64,000 bases of DNA from Megamonas hypermegale (GCF_900187035.1 NZ_LT906446.1:744001-808000); one strand, 5' to 3'. Counted from the first letter of the stretch, positions 18,903-27,385 are shown. Program-made: numbers and translations. The notes: a model not told the origin generated them from the letters alone.

Positions 18903-18931
18903 TTGCAAAAATTTCTTAAAAGGTCTATACT
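18903..18931 (+). promoter_or_regulatory. Promoter of the acylphosphatase gene
   Basis: TTGCAA (18903-18908), 17-base spacer, TATACT (18926-18931). The predicted start (about 18938) falls at the base of a hairpin, so the mRNA would begin in a stem-loop. Confidence 0.75.
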
Positions 18932-18935
18932 TAGG

Positions 18936-18967
18936 CTATCAATAAGATAAAAAATACTTATTGATAG
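18936..18967 (+). other. 5'-terminal mRNA hairpin of acyP
   Basis: CTATCAATAAG (18936-18946), ten-base AT loop, CTTATTGATAG (18957-18967): eleven perfect pairs. It coincides with the predicted 5' end. No U run follows, so it is not a terminator; an mRNA-stabilising 5' hairpin or protein-binding site is inferred. Confidence 0.6.
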
Positions 18968-19000
18968 ATTATCTTATTATAAAACAAAGGAGACTTTTTT

Positions 19001-19282
19001 ATGACAGATGTCAAACGTTACAAAGCTATTTTAACTGGTAGAGTACAAGGTGTAGGTCTTAGATTCTTTACAATGGAAAACGCTAGCAAATTAGGTCTTA
19101 CTGGTTGGGTAAAAAATATGGCAGATGGTACTGTACATTTAGAAGTACAGGGAGAAGATAGCGTTATCACTGAATTTGTAAATATCATCAAAAAAGGTAA
19201 TTTCATTATCAATGTAGAAACATTTGATGCAGAAGAAATTCCAGTTATTGAAGAAGAAAAAGCTTTTATCATTAGAAATTGA
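19001..19282 (+). CDS. acyP: Acylphosphatase
   Basis: 93 aa, typical size. GRVQGVGLRFFTMENA (residues about 13-28) holds the phosphate loop and catalytic arginine; GWVKNMADGTVHLEVQGE holds the catalytic asparagine (WVKN). It hydrolyses acyl phosphates such as acetyl phosphate or 1,3-bisphosphoglycerate. Single-gene transcript with its own promoter and terminator. Ribosome site AAAGGAGA. Confidence 0.96.
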   Translation: MTDVKRYKAILTGRVQGVGLRFFTMENASKLGLTGWVKNMADGTVHLEVQGEDSVITEFVNIIKKGNFIINVETFDAEEIPVIEEEKAFIIRN

Positions 19283-19318
19283 TAAATCTTTAGCGTTATA
19301 AGGGAATAAGAGAGAGTA

Positions 19319-19361
19319 AAGTCGATAAACTTTTATGGTCAAAAGTGTGTCGACTTATTTT
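19319..19361 (+). terminator. Terminator after acyP
   Basis: Two-tier hairpin: outer AAGTCGA (19319-19325) with TCGACTT (19350-19356) and inner ACTTTT (19329-19334) with AAAAGT (19341-19346), followed by ATTTTATTTT. Confidence 0.75.
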
Positions 19362-19414
19362 ATTTTACGGGAAAAAACCTTTATTTATAAGACTTTATAG
19401 AGAACTATTTTCTT

Positions 19415-19457
19415 TTTGTTACCGTTTGTTACCAATTTAGTTATATATAACTAAATT
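19415..19457. repeat. Direct repeat pair plus 24-bp palindrome downstream of the recombinase
   Basis: TTTGTTACC occurs at 19415-19423 and again at 19425-19433, a 10-bp period that puts both copies on one face of the helix. It is followed at once by a perfect 24-bp palindrome at 19434-19457 (arm AATTTAGTTATA). The recombinase gene ends 31 bp further on. The pattern resembles accessory protein sites near site-specific recombinases, or part of the terminator region; the function is inferred. Confidence 0.5.
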
Positions 19458-19488
19458 ATTATACATAGAAAATTATTATTTCATAAAA

Positions 19489-20496
19489 TCAATCTTTTTC
19501 ATTATCTAAATTAATTATAGACGTGTAACGTTTATCCATATTATTGTAAACATGTGCATATTTGCTGGTTATATTGATATCACTGTGCCTTAAAACTTCT
19601 TTTACTATCTGTAAATCTTTTGTTTTTGAATATATCAAAGTTCCACAAGTATGGCGCAGCATATGGCAGCTGATACCTGCTTTTTTATAGCCTGCTTTAT
19701 CTAGCCATTTATCTATATTGTAGCGAATACCACGTCTATCCATTCGCTTGCCTTTGCTGTAATTTGAAACAGCTGTAAAAACAGGTTCACCCAATTTATC
19801 TATTTTAGAGATATCAAAAGGACGAATATCGAGATATTCTTTTAAAATATTAAATACATCTTGTCGAGGATAAATAAAATCATTATGCCCTTTACCATGA
19901 ATATAAATTGTCTTCATATCCCAATTTATATCGCTTACAGACATTCGATAAACTTCCACTGTGCGCAAGCCTTCAAGTGCCATTAGCATGATTATAGCTC
20001 TATCGCGTAGGTAGTCCACATGTTTTCCATCATATTTAGGAATGATATTTAGCAAATGATTTAGCTGCTCAATTGTCAAAAATTTTAATGGAGAAATTTC
20101 GTTTGGTTCATACGCTTTTACGCCTACATCTTTGGCTGGACTAGTTTTTATCAAATTTAATTTCACTGCAATATTATAAAATTGTTTGATAGCATTTAAT
20201 TTTGATTTTATGCTACCTTTTTTCATTTTTGCTTTTAATAAATAATCTCTATAATACATAAATTGATATTCTGTAATTTCCAGTGGATGGCATTTGTTTT
20301 CTAAACACCACGTTATATATTGGTCTATTGCCGAATAATAATTGCGCAGAGTATCTTCTGAAGGTTCACCTTGTGACAAGTATCTAGCCAATAATGTTTT
20401 GTAATTTAACAGCAGTGTATTTTCATTGATTTCTTCTTGTTTAAGGTAATTTCCTGTTGCTAAAAATTTACCTTCTGTCATTTGAAAATTTTCCAT
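19489..20496 (-). CDS. Tyrosine recombinase (XerC/D-like integrase family)
   Basis: 335 aa. Residues about 25-115 form the SAM-like core-binding domain, 135-325 the catalytic domain. The catalytic set is complete by eye: R178 (LEGLRTVEV), K202 (GKGHND), H278 and R281 (HMLRHT), H304 (VLRHSDINIT) and the nucleophile Y313 (YAHV). It is longer at the N-terminus than ordinary XerC or XerD (about 300 aa). No excisionase, phage, transposon or conjugation genes surround it. An 11-6-11 dif-like site lies about 340 bp upstream of its start and a repeat/palindrome cluster lies just downstream. It could be a Xer-type chromosome resolvase or the survivor of a lost mobile element. Confidence 0.88.
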   Translation of the reverse strand: MENFQMTEGKFLATGNYLKQEEINENTLLLNYKTLLARYLSQGEPSEDTLRNYYSAIDQYITWCLENKCHPLEITEYQFMYYRDYLLKAKMKKGSIKSKLNAIKQFYNIAVKLNLIKTSPAKDVGVKAYEPNEISPLKFLTIEQLNHLLNIIPKYDGKHVDYLRDRAIIMLMALEGLRTVEVYRMSVSDINWDMKTIYIHGKGHNDFIYPRQDVFNILKEYLDIRPFDISKIDKLGEPVFTAVSNYSKGKRMDRRGIRYNIDKWLDKAGYKKAGISCHMLRHTCGTLIYSKTKDLQIVKEVLRHSDINITSKYAHVYNNMDKRYTSIINLDNEKD

Positions 20497-21209
20497 AATA
20501 TATCACCTTAATTTAGTTTTTTAATCATCTTTTTCTTAATACATAAATACCTATTATAAAATATTTTTAATAAGCATATAAATAAAAATATATAATATGA
20601 ATTAATAAATAATATATTTAAATATTTATTGTAAAATAGATAATTATTATTAATTTATATAAGTTATACTATAATATCATATATTTAATTGTAAATAAAC
20701 TTAATAATAAGAGCAATTTTAAGCAATTATTTTTTATTACCGCTTATGATTTATCGCAAAGAAATAAAAAATCGCTGTATTAAGCTACTAGAAGCTCTAA
20801 AATAAAATTGATTATTTTTGATGATTTTATTAAAATTTTACTTCCTATTTTTTATGAAATAGGTAGTTGAATTACATTAAATATATTACCATAAAAATTT
20901 TGACTTGAAAATTGCTTTTTAGGTTAAAATATTATACTGAATTTTTAAATATCTAAAATTATTATTTATAAATATATTATTATCTATAAATAATATATAA
21001 ATTAAACTAATAATACTTTATTTATATTAAATTATCATAAAAGAAAATAAGTTTATTGATAAAATATATCTATAATTCAATATAAAAATAATCTATTTAT
21101 ATTTATTAATTAATAGGAAATTACTTATAAAGAAACAGAAAGGGAAATTTTATGGTGATGAAGCTTTTCAGATGAAAAAATATCTTCTATAATAAAGATA
21201 TTATTTATT
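20497..21209. other. Gene-free, very AT-rich 0.7-kb gap
   Basis: No open frame with coding character or RNA gene was found. The stretch is rich in TAT/ATA runs and carries the dif-like element at 20840-20867. A possible weak promoter (TTGCTT at 20912-20917, TATACT at 20933-20938, spacing only 15) points toward the methyltransferase gene. AT-rich spacers of this sort occur at replication termini and at old integration sites. Confidence 0.5.
20840..20867. other. dif-like Xer recombination site (11-6-11)
   Basis: Left arm ACTTCCTATTT (20840-20850), six-base centre TTTATG (20851-20856), right arm AAATAGGTAGT (20857-20867). The arms are inverted repeats with one mismatch in 11. Arm and spacer lengths are those of dif sites, and the first eight bases, ACTTCCTA, equal the left arm of the B. 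subtilis dif as I recall it. The right arm differs from the classical XerD arm, so both halves look alike. Assignment is inference. Confidence 0.5.
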
Positions 21210-21224
21210 AGGAGGATTTTATTC

Positions 21225-22013
21225 TTGGCAATTGTAACGACAATTCGTAAAGTTAATGATGATTTGATAAAACGCGCGCAGAAAATAGCGGATTTTTTAA
21301 AGATAAAGTATGTTCCACGAGATAAAGCCGGTATATCTAAGTTAAAAGAAAGATATAATACTGATATTGTGTTAATAGTAAAGCAGGATAGCCTTATATT
21401 GGATTTGCCTGAAGGTGAGATGTTTTTTCATCCTAATATGGCACAAGTAAGGGTGAAGCGACTTCGCTACGGTGGCAATGATAATATGTTAGATGCCATG
21501 CAGGTAGAAAAAGGCATGCGCATTTTAGATTGTACACTTGGCTTTGCAGCTGATGCTATTGTAAGCAGTTATGGTGTAGGAGAAAAGGGTAAAGTCGTTG
21601 GGCTTGAAATAAATCCATTGATTAGTTTAGTAGTGAAAGAAGGCTTAAAGACGTATTTGCCAACAAATTACGATTTAAAATCGGCAATGGACAATATTGA
21701 GGTTATCAATCAGGATTATTTATCGTATTTAAAAGCACAACCAGATAATAGTTTTGATATCGTTTATTTTGACCCGATGTTCCGCCATGCATTATTAGAT
21801 AGCAAAAATCTCAGCCCACTTCGCCAATTAGCAGATAATGACCCTGTTTCGCTTGAAGCTATTAATGAAGCAAAACGCGTTGCTAAATATCGCGTTGTTT
21901 TTAAAGAAAACAGTCGTAGTTTAGAATTTGCCCGTTTGGGATTTGAGAAAATTTGCGGTGGGAAGTACGCACCAATTCATTATGGTGTTATAGAATTAAA
22001 TAAAGATTTATAA
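21225..22013 (+). CDS. Class I SAM-dependent methyltransferase (RsmJ-like)
   Basis: 262 aa, TTG start at 21225 with AGGAGG nine bases upstream. An N-terminal alpha/beta part (1-85) is followed by a Rossmann methyltransferase: ILDCTLGFAADAIVSS near residue 100, VVGLEINP, and VYFDPMFR near residue 183, the DP-M-F motif of the DUF548/RsmJ group of 16S rRNA guanine-N2 methyltransferases. That substrate is a family-level inference; other small-molecule or RNA targets are possible. Monocistronic with a clear terminator. Confidence 0.7.
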   Translation: MAIVTTIRKVNDDLIKRAQKIADFLKIKYVPRDKAGISKLKERYNTDIVLIVKQDSLILDLPEGEMFFHPNMAQVRVKRLRYGGNDNMLDAMQVEKGMRILDCTLGFAADAIVSSYGVGEKGKVVGLEINPLISLVVKEGLKTYLPTNYDLKSAMDNIEVINQDYLSYLKAQPDNSFDIVYFDPMFRHALLDSKNLSPLRQLADNDPVSLEAINEAKRVAKYRVVFKENSRSLEFARLGFEKICGGKYAPIHYGVIELNKDL

Positions 22014-22054
22014 AAAAACACCCTTGAATACGTATCGTTCAAGGGTATTTCTTA
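22014..22054 (+). terminator. Bidirectional terminator between the methyltransferase and the MTAP gene
   Basis: ACCCTTGAA (22020-22028), nine-base loop, TTCAAGGGT (22038-22046), with an A run before and a T-rich tail after, so it can serve both convergent genes. Confidence 0.85.
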
Positions 22055-22066
22055 TATCAAATGAAA

Positions 22067-22894
22067 TTAATCATCGTAAATGCCTTTTAATAAAGTTTCT
22101 TTGCGCAAGGAAAGACATTCACATTCTCTATCTTTAGTGGCAAGAGAGCGTATTGTATCGAGTAAAATTCTGCTAATCATTGGAGCATCATCGTAGAAAA
22201 TATCTTCTAATTCATCATGAGACCATGATTTGCGGATACCTTCGCCGTAGTTTACTACATAATAAAGACCTGCGTAGCAAGCACCGATTTCACGGGCAAG
22301 GTAAACTTCTGGGCAAATGGATTGACCAACGATATCGGCATGACCATTCATCATGGCAATTTCAGCAGGACTTTCAAAATGGCGGCCGTCTGTGTTTGCA
22401 TAAGTGCCACGTGTGAAAATACGACCAGAAAAATGTTTGCGTGTATTTTTTATGAGTTCAGCGCGCATTTGTGGACATAATGCATCGCGCATAACGAGCA
22501 GATATTTTCCTTCTAAGCCTACATCTTTGCGTACGGATAAATCGAGATAATCATCAGGAATGAGAAAATCTCTTGTGTCGAGCAATTTATTGACTGTACC
22601 TACGCCACCTTCGGAGAAAATGCGTTTTACTCCAGCTTCGCGGAATGTCCAGAATAATTGGCGGGAAGCATCAGCGCGGCTTACACCAGTGCGCCAACCG
22701 TGCATTTTGCAAGTTAAAACGCGTGTTCCAGCAACTTCGAATAAACGAAGTGCTGTAGTTTTGCCGTATGGTGTGTCAAAAATCATATTATCTTCGATTA
22801 TTTTTACATCATCACATTTTGCTCCAAGTGGAAAATTGCTAGAAAGTGTACCAGAGCCACCGATGATGGCAAAGTCTGCTTTTGGTATATTCAT
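22067..22894 (-). CDS. MTAP-family purine nucleoside phosphorylase
   Basis: 275 aa of the methylthioadenosine phosphorylase/PNP-MTAP family: ADFAIIGGSGTL start, the FSEGGVGTVN segment, MMNGHADIVGQSICPEVYLAREIGA region with the substrate-facing methionine, and a mixed alpha/beta core. Family members split methylthioadenosine, methylthioinosine or 5'-deoxyadenosine with phosphate. It is the last gene of an operon with one MqnC-like and two MqnE-like radical SAM enzymes. This suggests it removes the base from an (amino)futalosine intermediate in place of the MqnB/MTAN hydrolase, or clears the 5'-deoxyadenosine made by those enzymes. The role is inferred. Confidence 0.8.
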   Translation of the reverse strand: MNIPKADFAIIGGSGTLSSNFPLGAKCDDVKIIEDNMIFDTPYGKTTALRLFEVAGTRVLTCKMHGWRTGVSRADASRQLFWTFREAGVKRIFSEGGVGTVNKLLDTRDFLIPDDYLDLSVRKDVGLEGKYLLVMRDALCPQMRAELIKNTRKHFSGRIFTRGTYANTDGRHFESPAEIAMMNGHADIVGQSICPEVYLAREIGACYAGLYYVVNYGEGIRKSWSHDELEDIFYDDAPMISRILLDTIRSLATKDRECECLSLRKETLLKGIYDD

Positions 22895-22918
22895 ATGAAA
22901 AACTCCTTATTTTATTAT

Positions 22919-23950
22919 TTAAAAACGACGAATTATATTGTATTCAGTATCGCGTTGTGCGGCTTGTTTATCTGCTGTTTGAATTGTGCGTACCATTTTT
23001 TCAATAGACATTTGATAAGCTGTACCAGCAGCGCGAACGACATTTTCTTCTAACATGATACTGCCTAAATCATCAGCACCGAAAGCCAGTGTAATCTGTC
23101 CGATTTGTTGTCCCTGTGTAACCCAAGAGCCTTGAATATGGCTGATATTATCAAAATACAAGCGAGCTACAGCCAAGGTTTTTAAGTATTCCCAAGAAGA
23201 GAATTTATTACCGCCAAGTTTTGTATTGCCTGGCTGGAATGTCCACATTATAAATGCTCTAAATCCGCTTGTTTCATCTTGCAATTCGCGGATACGGCGC
23301 ATGTGTTCGATGCGTTCTTCGATGGTTTCGCCAAGACCGAGTACCATTGTTGCAGTGCTTTCCATGCCGATGCTGTGAGCCGTCTTCATTACATTTAACC
23401 AATCATCAGTCATGATTTTTTTCGGGCTTACCATTTTGCGCACGCGGTCAACGAGAATTTCAGCACCGCCACCAGGAAGTGAAGCGAGTCCTGCGCTGTG
23501 CAATTCACTTAATACATATTTTATGGATTTGCCAGAAATCTTAGCGAAGTGAAGTATTTCAGCTGGTGAAAAAGAGTGAATGACTATATCTGGATAAGCG
23601 TTTTTGATTGTGCTAATCATATTTATATAGTAATCAAATGGCAAAGATGGGTGTAATCCACCTTGAAGCATGATTTGAGTACCGCCAGCTTCTTGTGTTT
23701 CTTTTACTTTTTGTAAAATTGTTTCCATCGGCAAAAGATAAGCGTCTTTATGATGTTCAGGACGGAAAAAAGCACAGAAACGGCATTCATTGATACATAC
23801 ATTTGTGTAATTTATATTGCGGTCAACGATAAAAGTGACTGTATTGCCAGGGTGAAATTTTTGACGAACTTCATTAGCTTGTTTGCCAAGTTCTAAAATA
23901 TCACCGTGTTTTAAAAGCTCTATGGCTTCTTCATCAGAAAGTCTTGTCAT
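22919..23950 (-). CDS. mqnC: Cyclic dehypoxanthinyl futalosine synthase (MqnC-like radical SAM enzyme)
   Basis: 343 aa. Radical SAM cluster motif CX3CX2C at C52, C56, C59 (VCINECRFCAFFRPE). GGTQIMLQGGLHPSLPFDYY, LPGGGAEILVDRVR, WTFQPGNTKLGG and GSWVTQGQQIGQ follow the MqnC pattern rather than MqnE. MqnC closes the ring of dehypoxanthine futalosine in the futalosine route to menaquinone. Third gene of the four-gene minus-strand operon, 18 bp after the middle mqnE-like gene. Assignment to MqnC over its relatives CofH and MqnE is fairly secure. Confidence 0.85.
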   Translation of the reverse strand: MTRLSDEEAIELLKHGDILELGKQANEVRQKFHPGNTVTFIVDRNINYTNVCINECRFCAFFRPEHHKDAYLLPMETILQKVKETQEAGGTQIMLQGGLHPSLPFDYYINMISTIKNAYPDIVIHSFSPAEILHFAKISGKSIKYVLSELHSAGLASLPGGGAEILVDRVRKMVSPKKIMTDDWLNVMKTAHSIGMESTATMVLGLGETIEERIEHMRRIRELQDETSGFRAFIMWTFQPGNTKLGGNKFSSWEYLKTLAVARLYFDNISHIQGSWVTQGQQIGQITLAFGADDLGSIMLEENVVRAAGTAYQMSIEKMVRTIQTADKQAAQRDTEYNIIRRF

Positions 23951-23968
23951 GATAAAACCTCATTAATA

Positions 23969-25051
23969 TTAATCATTTTTTATTTCATTATAAAGTGAAT
24001 CACGCTGAACAGGAATATAACCAGCCGTGCGAATTATCTGTTCAAGTTGAGTTGTCGTCATTTTTTGACCAGTATGCGCTCCAGCAGCATGAATTATTTT
24101 TTCTTCTTCAACAGTGCCATCTAAATCATCAGCACCGCAAGCTAAAGCAAATTGAGCTATAGGCAGTGTAAGCATCATCCAGAAAGCTTTTATATGCGGA
24201 ATATTGTCTAAAACAAGACGAGATATCGCGATGAATTTTAAACTTTCATATGAAGTGATTGGCTTTATATCTGGAAAAGCTGTATTTGCTGGATGGAATG
24301 GGAACGATATAAACGCTTGAAAACCGCCCGTTTCATCTTGAATATCGCGCAAAGTGAATAGATGTTTTAAACGTTGTTCTATCGTTTCAACATGGCCATA
24401 AAGTTCTGAAGCATTCGTTTTCATGCCCATTTTATGCGCTGTTTTAATGGTGTAAATCCACTGCTCGCTTGTAGCTTTATTCGGGCAAATTATCTTGCGC
24501 ACTTCGTCATCTAATATTTCAGCACCACCGCCAGGCAATGAATCAAGTCCTGCCTCTTTTAAAATAGATAATACTTCATCAATCGTTTTACCACTGATAT
24601 TAGCAAAATGAACTATTTCCACTGGTGTAAATGCCTGAATATGCACATTTGGCAATAATTCTTTTATCGTCTTTAATATTTCAATGTAATAATTGAAATC
24701 ATTGTGCGGATGAAGTGAACTTACGATATGAATTTCTGTGAGATTTGGCACTGTAGCAATCGTATTTTTTATTTTAGCGATGACATCTTCTTTTGTGAGC
24801 ATGAAACCGCGTTTATCGCCTTCTTCACAGGAAAAAGCACATAGTGGACATGAGGCAGTGCATATATTAGATAAATTGATATGGCGGTTTATATTGTAAT
24901 AGACTTTTTGTCCGCTTTGGCGGATTTTTGCCTGTCTTGCCCAAATTGCCAAATCAATTAAATCGACATTTTCATAAAGATAAAGTGCTTCAGTAAAAGA
25001 AAGACGTTCACCATTTTTAGCTTTTTGTATAGCTGTTGTTTGTATTGACAT
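23969..25051 (-). CDS. MqnE-like radical SAM enzyme (aminofutalosine synthase family), copy 2
   Basis: 360 aa. CX3CX2C at C64, C68, C71 (NICTASCPLCAFSCEE, with an extra cysteine four residues on). LTEIHIVSSLHPHNDFNYYIE, LPGGGAEILDDEVR, FPFHPANTAF, HIKAFWMMLTLPIAQ and ADDLDGTVEEEKI match aminofutalosine synthase. MqnE joins a radical adenosyl group to the chorismate-derived acrylate. It is one of two adjacent MqnE-like genes; keeping two suggests one has changed partner or substrate. INRHINLSN before the cluster matches the usual MqnE text better than the first copy does. Confidence 0.75.
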   Translation of the reverse strand: MSIQTTAIQKAKNGERLSFTEALYLYENVDLIDLAIWARQAKIRQSGQKVYYNINRHINLSNICTASCPLCAFSCEEGDKRGFMLTKEDVIAKIKNTIATVPNLTEIHIVSSLHPHNDFNYYIEILKTIKELLPNVHIQAFTPVEIVHFANISGKTIDEVLSILKEAGLDSLPGGGAEILDDEVRKIICPNKATSEQWIYTIKTAHKMGMKTNASELYGHVETIEQRLKHLFTLRDIQDETGGFQAFISFPFHPANTAFPDIKPITSYESLKFIAISRLVLDNIPHIKAFWMMLTLPIAQFALACGADDLDGTVEEEKIIHAAGAHTGQKMTTTQLEQIIRTAGYIPVQRDSLYNEIKND

Positions 25052-25073
25052 AAAAAAATCCTTTACTGTTAAA

Positions 25074-26168
25074 TTAAAACGTTCTAATTATATTAAAATT
25101 GCAATCACATTCAGCAGGTATTCTGCCTGTTTGCTTGATTAGTGTAATTAAATTATCACGTGTCAAAGCTTTTGGCGAATTTGCTCCCGCATCGTGCATG
25201 ATTTTTTCTTCGCTGATAGTACCATCAATATCGTTTGCACCAAAACCTAATGCTAATTGTGCAATTGGCAAAGTGAGCATTACCCAATAAGCTTTAATAT
25301 TATGGATATTATCGAGCATTAAACGACAAATAGCCATTGTTTTTAAATCGTCCCAAACGCTTGTGCGCTGTACACTTTGACCGAGTTTTGTATTAGCAGG
25401 ATGGAATGGGAAACAAATAAAAGTCTGAATTCCGCCTGTTTCATCTTGAAGATTGCGCAACGTGATTAAATGGTCAACGCGTTCTTCTATCGTTTCGATA
25501 TGACCATAAAGCATGGAAGCATTTGTTTTAATGCCAAGGCTATGTGCTACGCGTGAAACTTCTAACCATTCACTTGCTGTAGCTTTATTAGGGCAGAGCT
25601 TATTTCTGATGCGGTCATTTAAAATTTCTGCTCCACCGCCTGGCATTGCTTCAATCCCTGCGTCTTTTAATTCTTGTAATACTTCGCGAATGGATTTACC
25701 GCTGATTTTGGCAAAATGCGTGATTTCTACACCTGTAAACCCTTTTAAATGAAGTTGTGGAAATTCTTTTTTTAACATTTTTATTACATCTACATAATAA
25801 GAAAACGGCCAATGAGGATGAAGACCGCTCACGATATGCAGATTTTTCATATTAGGGTCAAGGCATGCTCTTTTAACCTTTGCACGAATGTCGTCCATTG
25901 TCATGGCATAAGCGCGTTTATCCGTTTCTTCACAGCCAAAAGCGCAAAAATCACATAATGCAGTACACATATTAGTCAAATTTAAATGACAATTCACATT
26001 ATAATAAACGTAATCTCCGCTAATGCGTTTGCGTACTAAATCAGCAAGATAACCGATACGTGCTAAATCATTAGAGGCAAATAAATTGAGTCCGTCCTCT
26101 TTAGAAAGGCGTTCACCCTTTAAAACTTTTGCTTCAATTAAATCTAATGTATTTAAATTAGTTACCAC
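25074..26168 (-). CDS. MqnE-like radical SAM enzyme (aminofutalosine synthase family), copy 1
   Basis: 364 aa, GTG start at 26168 after AAGAGGTG. CX3CX2C at C68, C72, C75 (MCTALCDFCAFGCEE, with an extra cysteine). KNLHIVSGLHPHWPFSYYVD, MPGGGAEILNDRIR, FPFHPANTKLG, NIKAYWVMLTLPIAQ and ANDIDGTISEEKI place it with MqnE. It reads VNCHLNLTN where the neighbour has INRHINLSN, so an arginine is replaced by cysteine just before the cluster loop. First gene of the operon, divergent from the AEC transporter. Which of the two copies is the true MqnE cannot be told by eye. Confidence 0.75.
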   Translation of the reverse strand: MVTNLNTLDLIEAKVLKGERLSKEDGLNLFASNDLARIGYLADLVRKRISGDYVYYNVNCHLNLTNMCTALCDFCAFGCEETDKRAYAMTMDDIRAKVKRACLDPNMKNLHIVSGLHPHWPFSYYVDVIKMLKKEFPQLHLKGFTGVEITHFAKISGKSIREVLQELKDAGIEAMPGGGAEILNDRIRNKLCPNKATASEWLEVSRVAHSLGIKTNASMLYGHIETIEERVDHLITLRNLQDETGGIQTFICFPFHPANTKLGQSVQRTSVWDDLKTMAICRLMLDNIHNIKAYWVMLTLPIAQLALGFGANDIDGTISEEKIMHDAGANSPKALTRDNLITLIKQTGRIPAECDCNFNIIRTF

Positions 26169-26355
26169 GAAAACACCTCTTAATTTAAAATAAAACTAAT
26201 AAGATTTTACTCTCTTTTATGAAATAAAACAACTGTATACTATAAATAATATATAAACTTATTTATATATAAAATAATATTCATTTATAACCATGTTTAT
26301 TAATTTTGTTTATTGTGATAAAATTTGTATTATCTCAATTAAAGAAGGGATTATT
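26169..26355. promoter_or_regulatory. Divergent control region between the mqn operon and the AEC transporter gene
   Basis: AT-rich 187-base spacer. It must hold promoters for both directions, but only TATA-like tracts (for example TATACT at 26237-26242) are visible and no convincing -35 partner was found. Confidence 0.35.
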
Positions 26356-27300
26356 ATGGATAATTTAATTTTTAGTTTAAATGCTACTATACCAGTATTT
26401 TTAATGATGGTTCTCGGTATGATTTTCCGCAAAATCGGATTATTTGATGAAGCCTTTATCACAAAGATGAATAAATTTGTCTTTGTAGTAGCACTACCAG
26501 CACTTTTATTTGAAGATATCAGTACAGCAGATTTTACAACTGTATGGGATACTTCATATGTATTATTTTGTTTTATCGCCACTTTTTTAAGTATCACTTT
26601 AGCGTTCATCATTTCTATTCCATTTCGTCATAGCGTTTCACAAGGCGAATTTGTGCAAGCAGCTTATCGCAGTAGTGCCGCCATCATCGGCATGGCTTTC
26701 GTACAGAATATTTATGGCGATTACGGCATGGCATCGCTTATGATTATCGGCACAGTGCCGTTATATAATATTATGGCGGTCATCGTTTTAGCGCTCTTAA
26801 AGCCTGGACAAAGTTCACTCACACCTGCATTGATGAAAAAAACTATAAAAGGCATTATAACAAATCCAATTATTTTAGGTATTGTTGTCGGTGCTGTTTG
26901 GTCTTTATTAAAAATTCCAACACCTGTAATCTTAGATAAAACAGTTTCTTTTTTAGGTGTACTTGCAACACCGCTCGGACTCATGGCTATGGGCGCAGCA
27001 TTTAAATTCCAAAGCTTTAGCCAAAATATAAAACCGATTATAACTTGTAGCGTTATGAAATTAATCGGTTTTGTAGCCATATTCATGCCGATTGCTATAT
27101 ACATGGGATTTACACAAAGCAAACTCGTAGCAGCATTGATAATGCTGGGCTCTGCAACTACAGTAAGCTGCTATATAATGGCGCGTAACATGGGACACGA
27201 TGGCACACTCACCGCTGGAGCAGTCATGGTAACAACTCTCGGAAGCGCGTTTTCATTGACTTTCTGGCTTTATATATTAAAGTGTATGGATTTAGTATGA
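26356..27300 (+). CDS. AEC (auxin efflux carrier) family transporter
   Basis: 314 aa from the ATG at 26356 (MDNLIFSLNATIPVFLMM), six bases after AAAGAAGGGA; a longer in-frame start at 26293 has no ribosome site. About ten membrane helices in two five-helix halves; GMIFRKIGLFDEAFITKMNKFVF and the loop after helix 5 fit the family, which exports organic anions such as malate in some bacteria. Substrate here unknown. Divergent from the menaquinone-type operon. Confidence 0.88.
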   Translation: MDNLIFSLNATIPVFLMMVLGMIFRKIGLFDEAFITKMNKFVFVVALPALLFEDISTADFTTVWDTSYVLFCFIATFLSITLAFIISIPFRHSVSQGEFVQAAYRSSAAIIGMAFVQNIYGDYGMASLMIIGTVPLYNIMAVIVLALLKPGQSSLTPALMKKTIKGIITNPIILGIVVGAVWSLLKIPTPVILDKTVSFLGVLATPLGLMAMGAAFKFQSFSQNIKPIITCSVMKLIGFVAIFMPIAIYMGFTQSKLVAALIMLGSATTVSCYIMARNMGHDGTLTAGAVMVTTLGSAFSLTFWLYILKCMDLV

Positions 27301-27351
27301 AATAGATAAAAAAGGCATTTCTTGCCATTTTATTGCCATGATTAATTATTA

Positions 27352-27379
27352 TTGCAAAATCTATACAATATGCTATACT
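27352..27379 (+). promoter_or_regulatory. Orphan promoter of candidate small RNA 1
   Basis: TTGCAA (27352-27357), 16-base spacer, TGC then TATACT (27374-27379): a -35 box with an extended -10 box. No coding start follows; a hairpin terminator lies about 75 bases on. Confidence 0.65.
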
Positions 27380-27385
27380 AAATAT

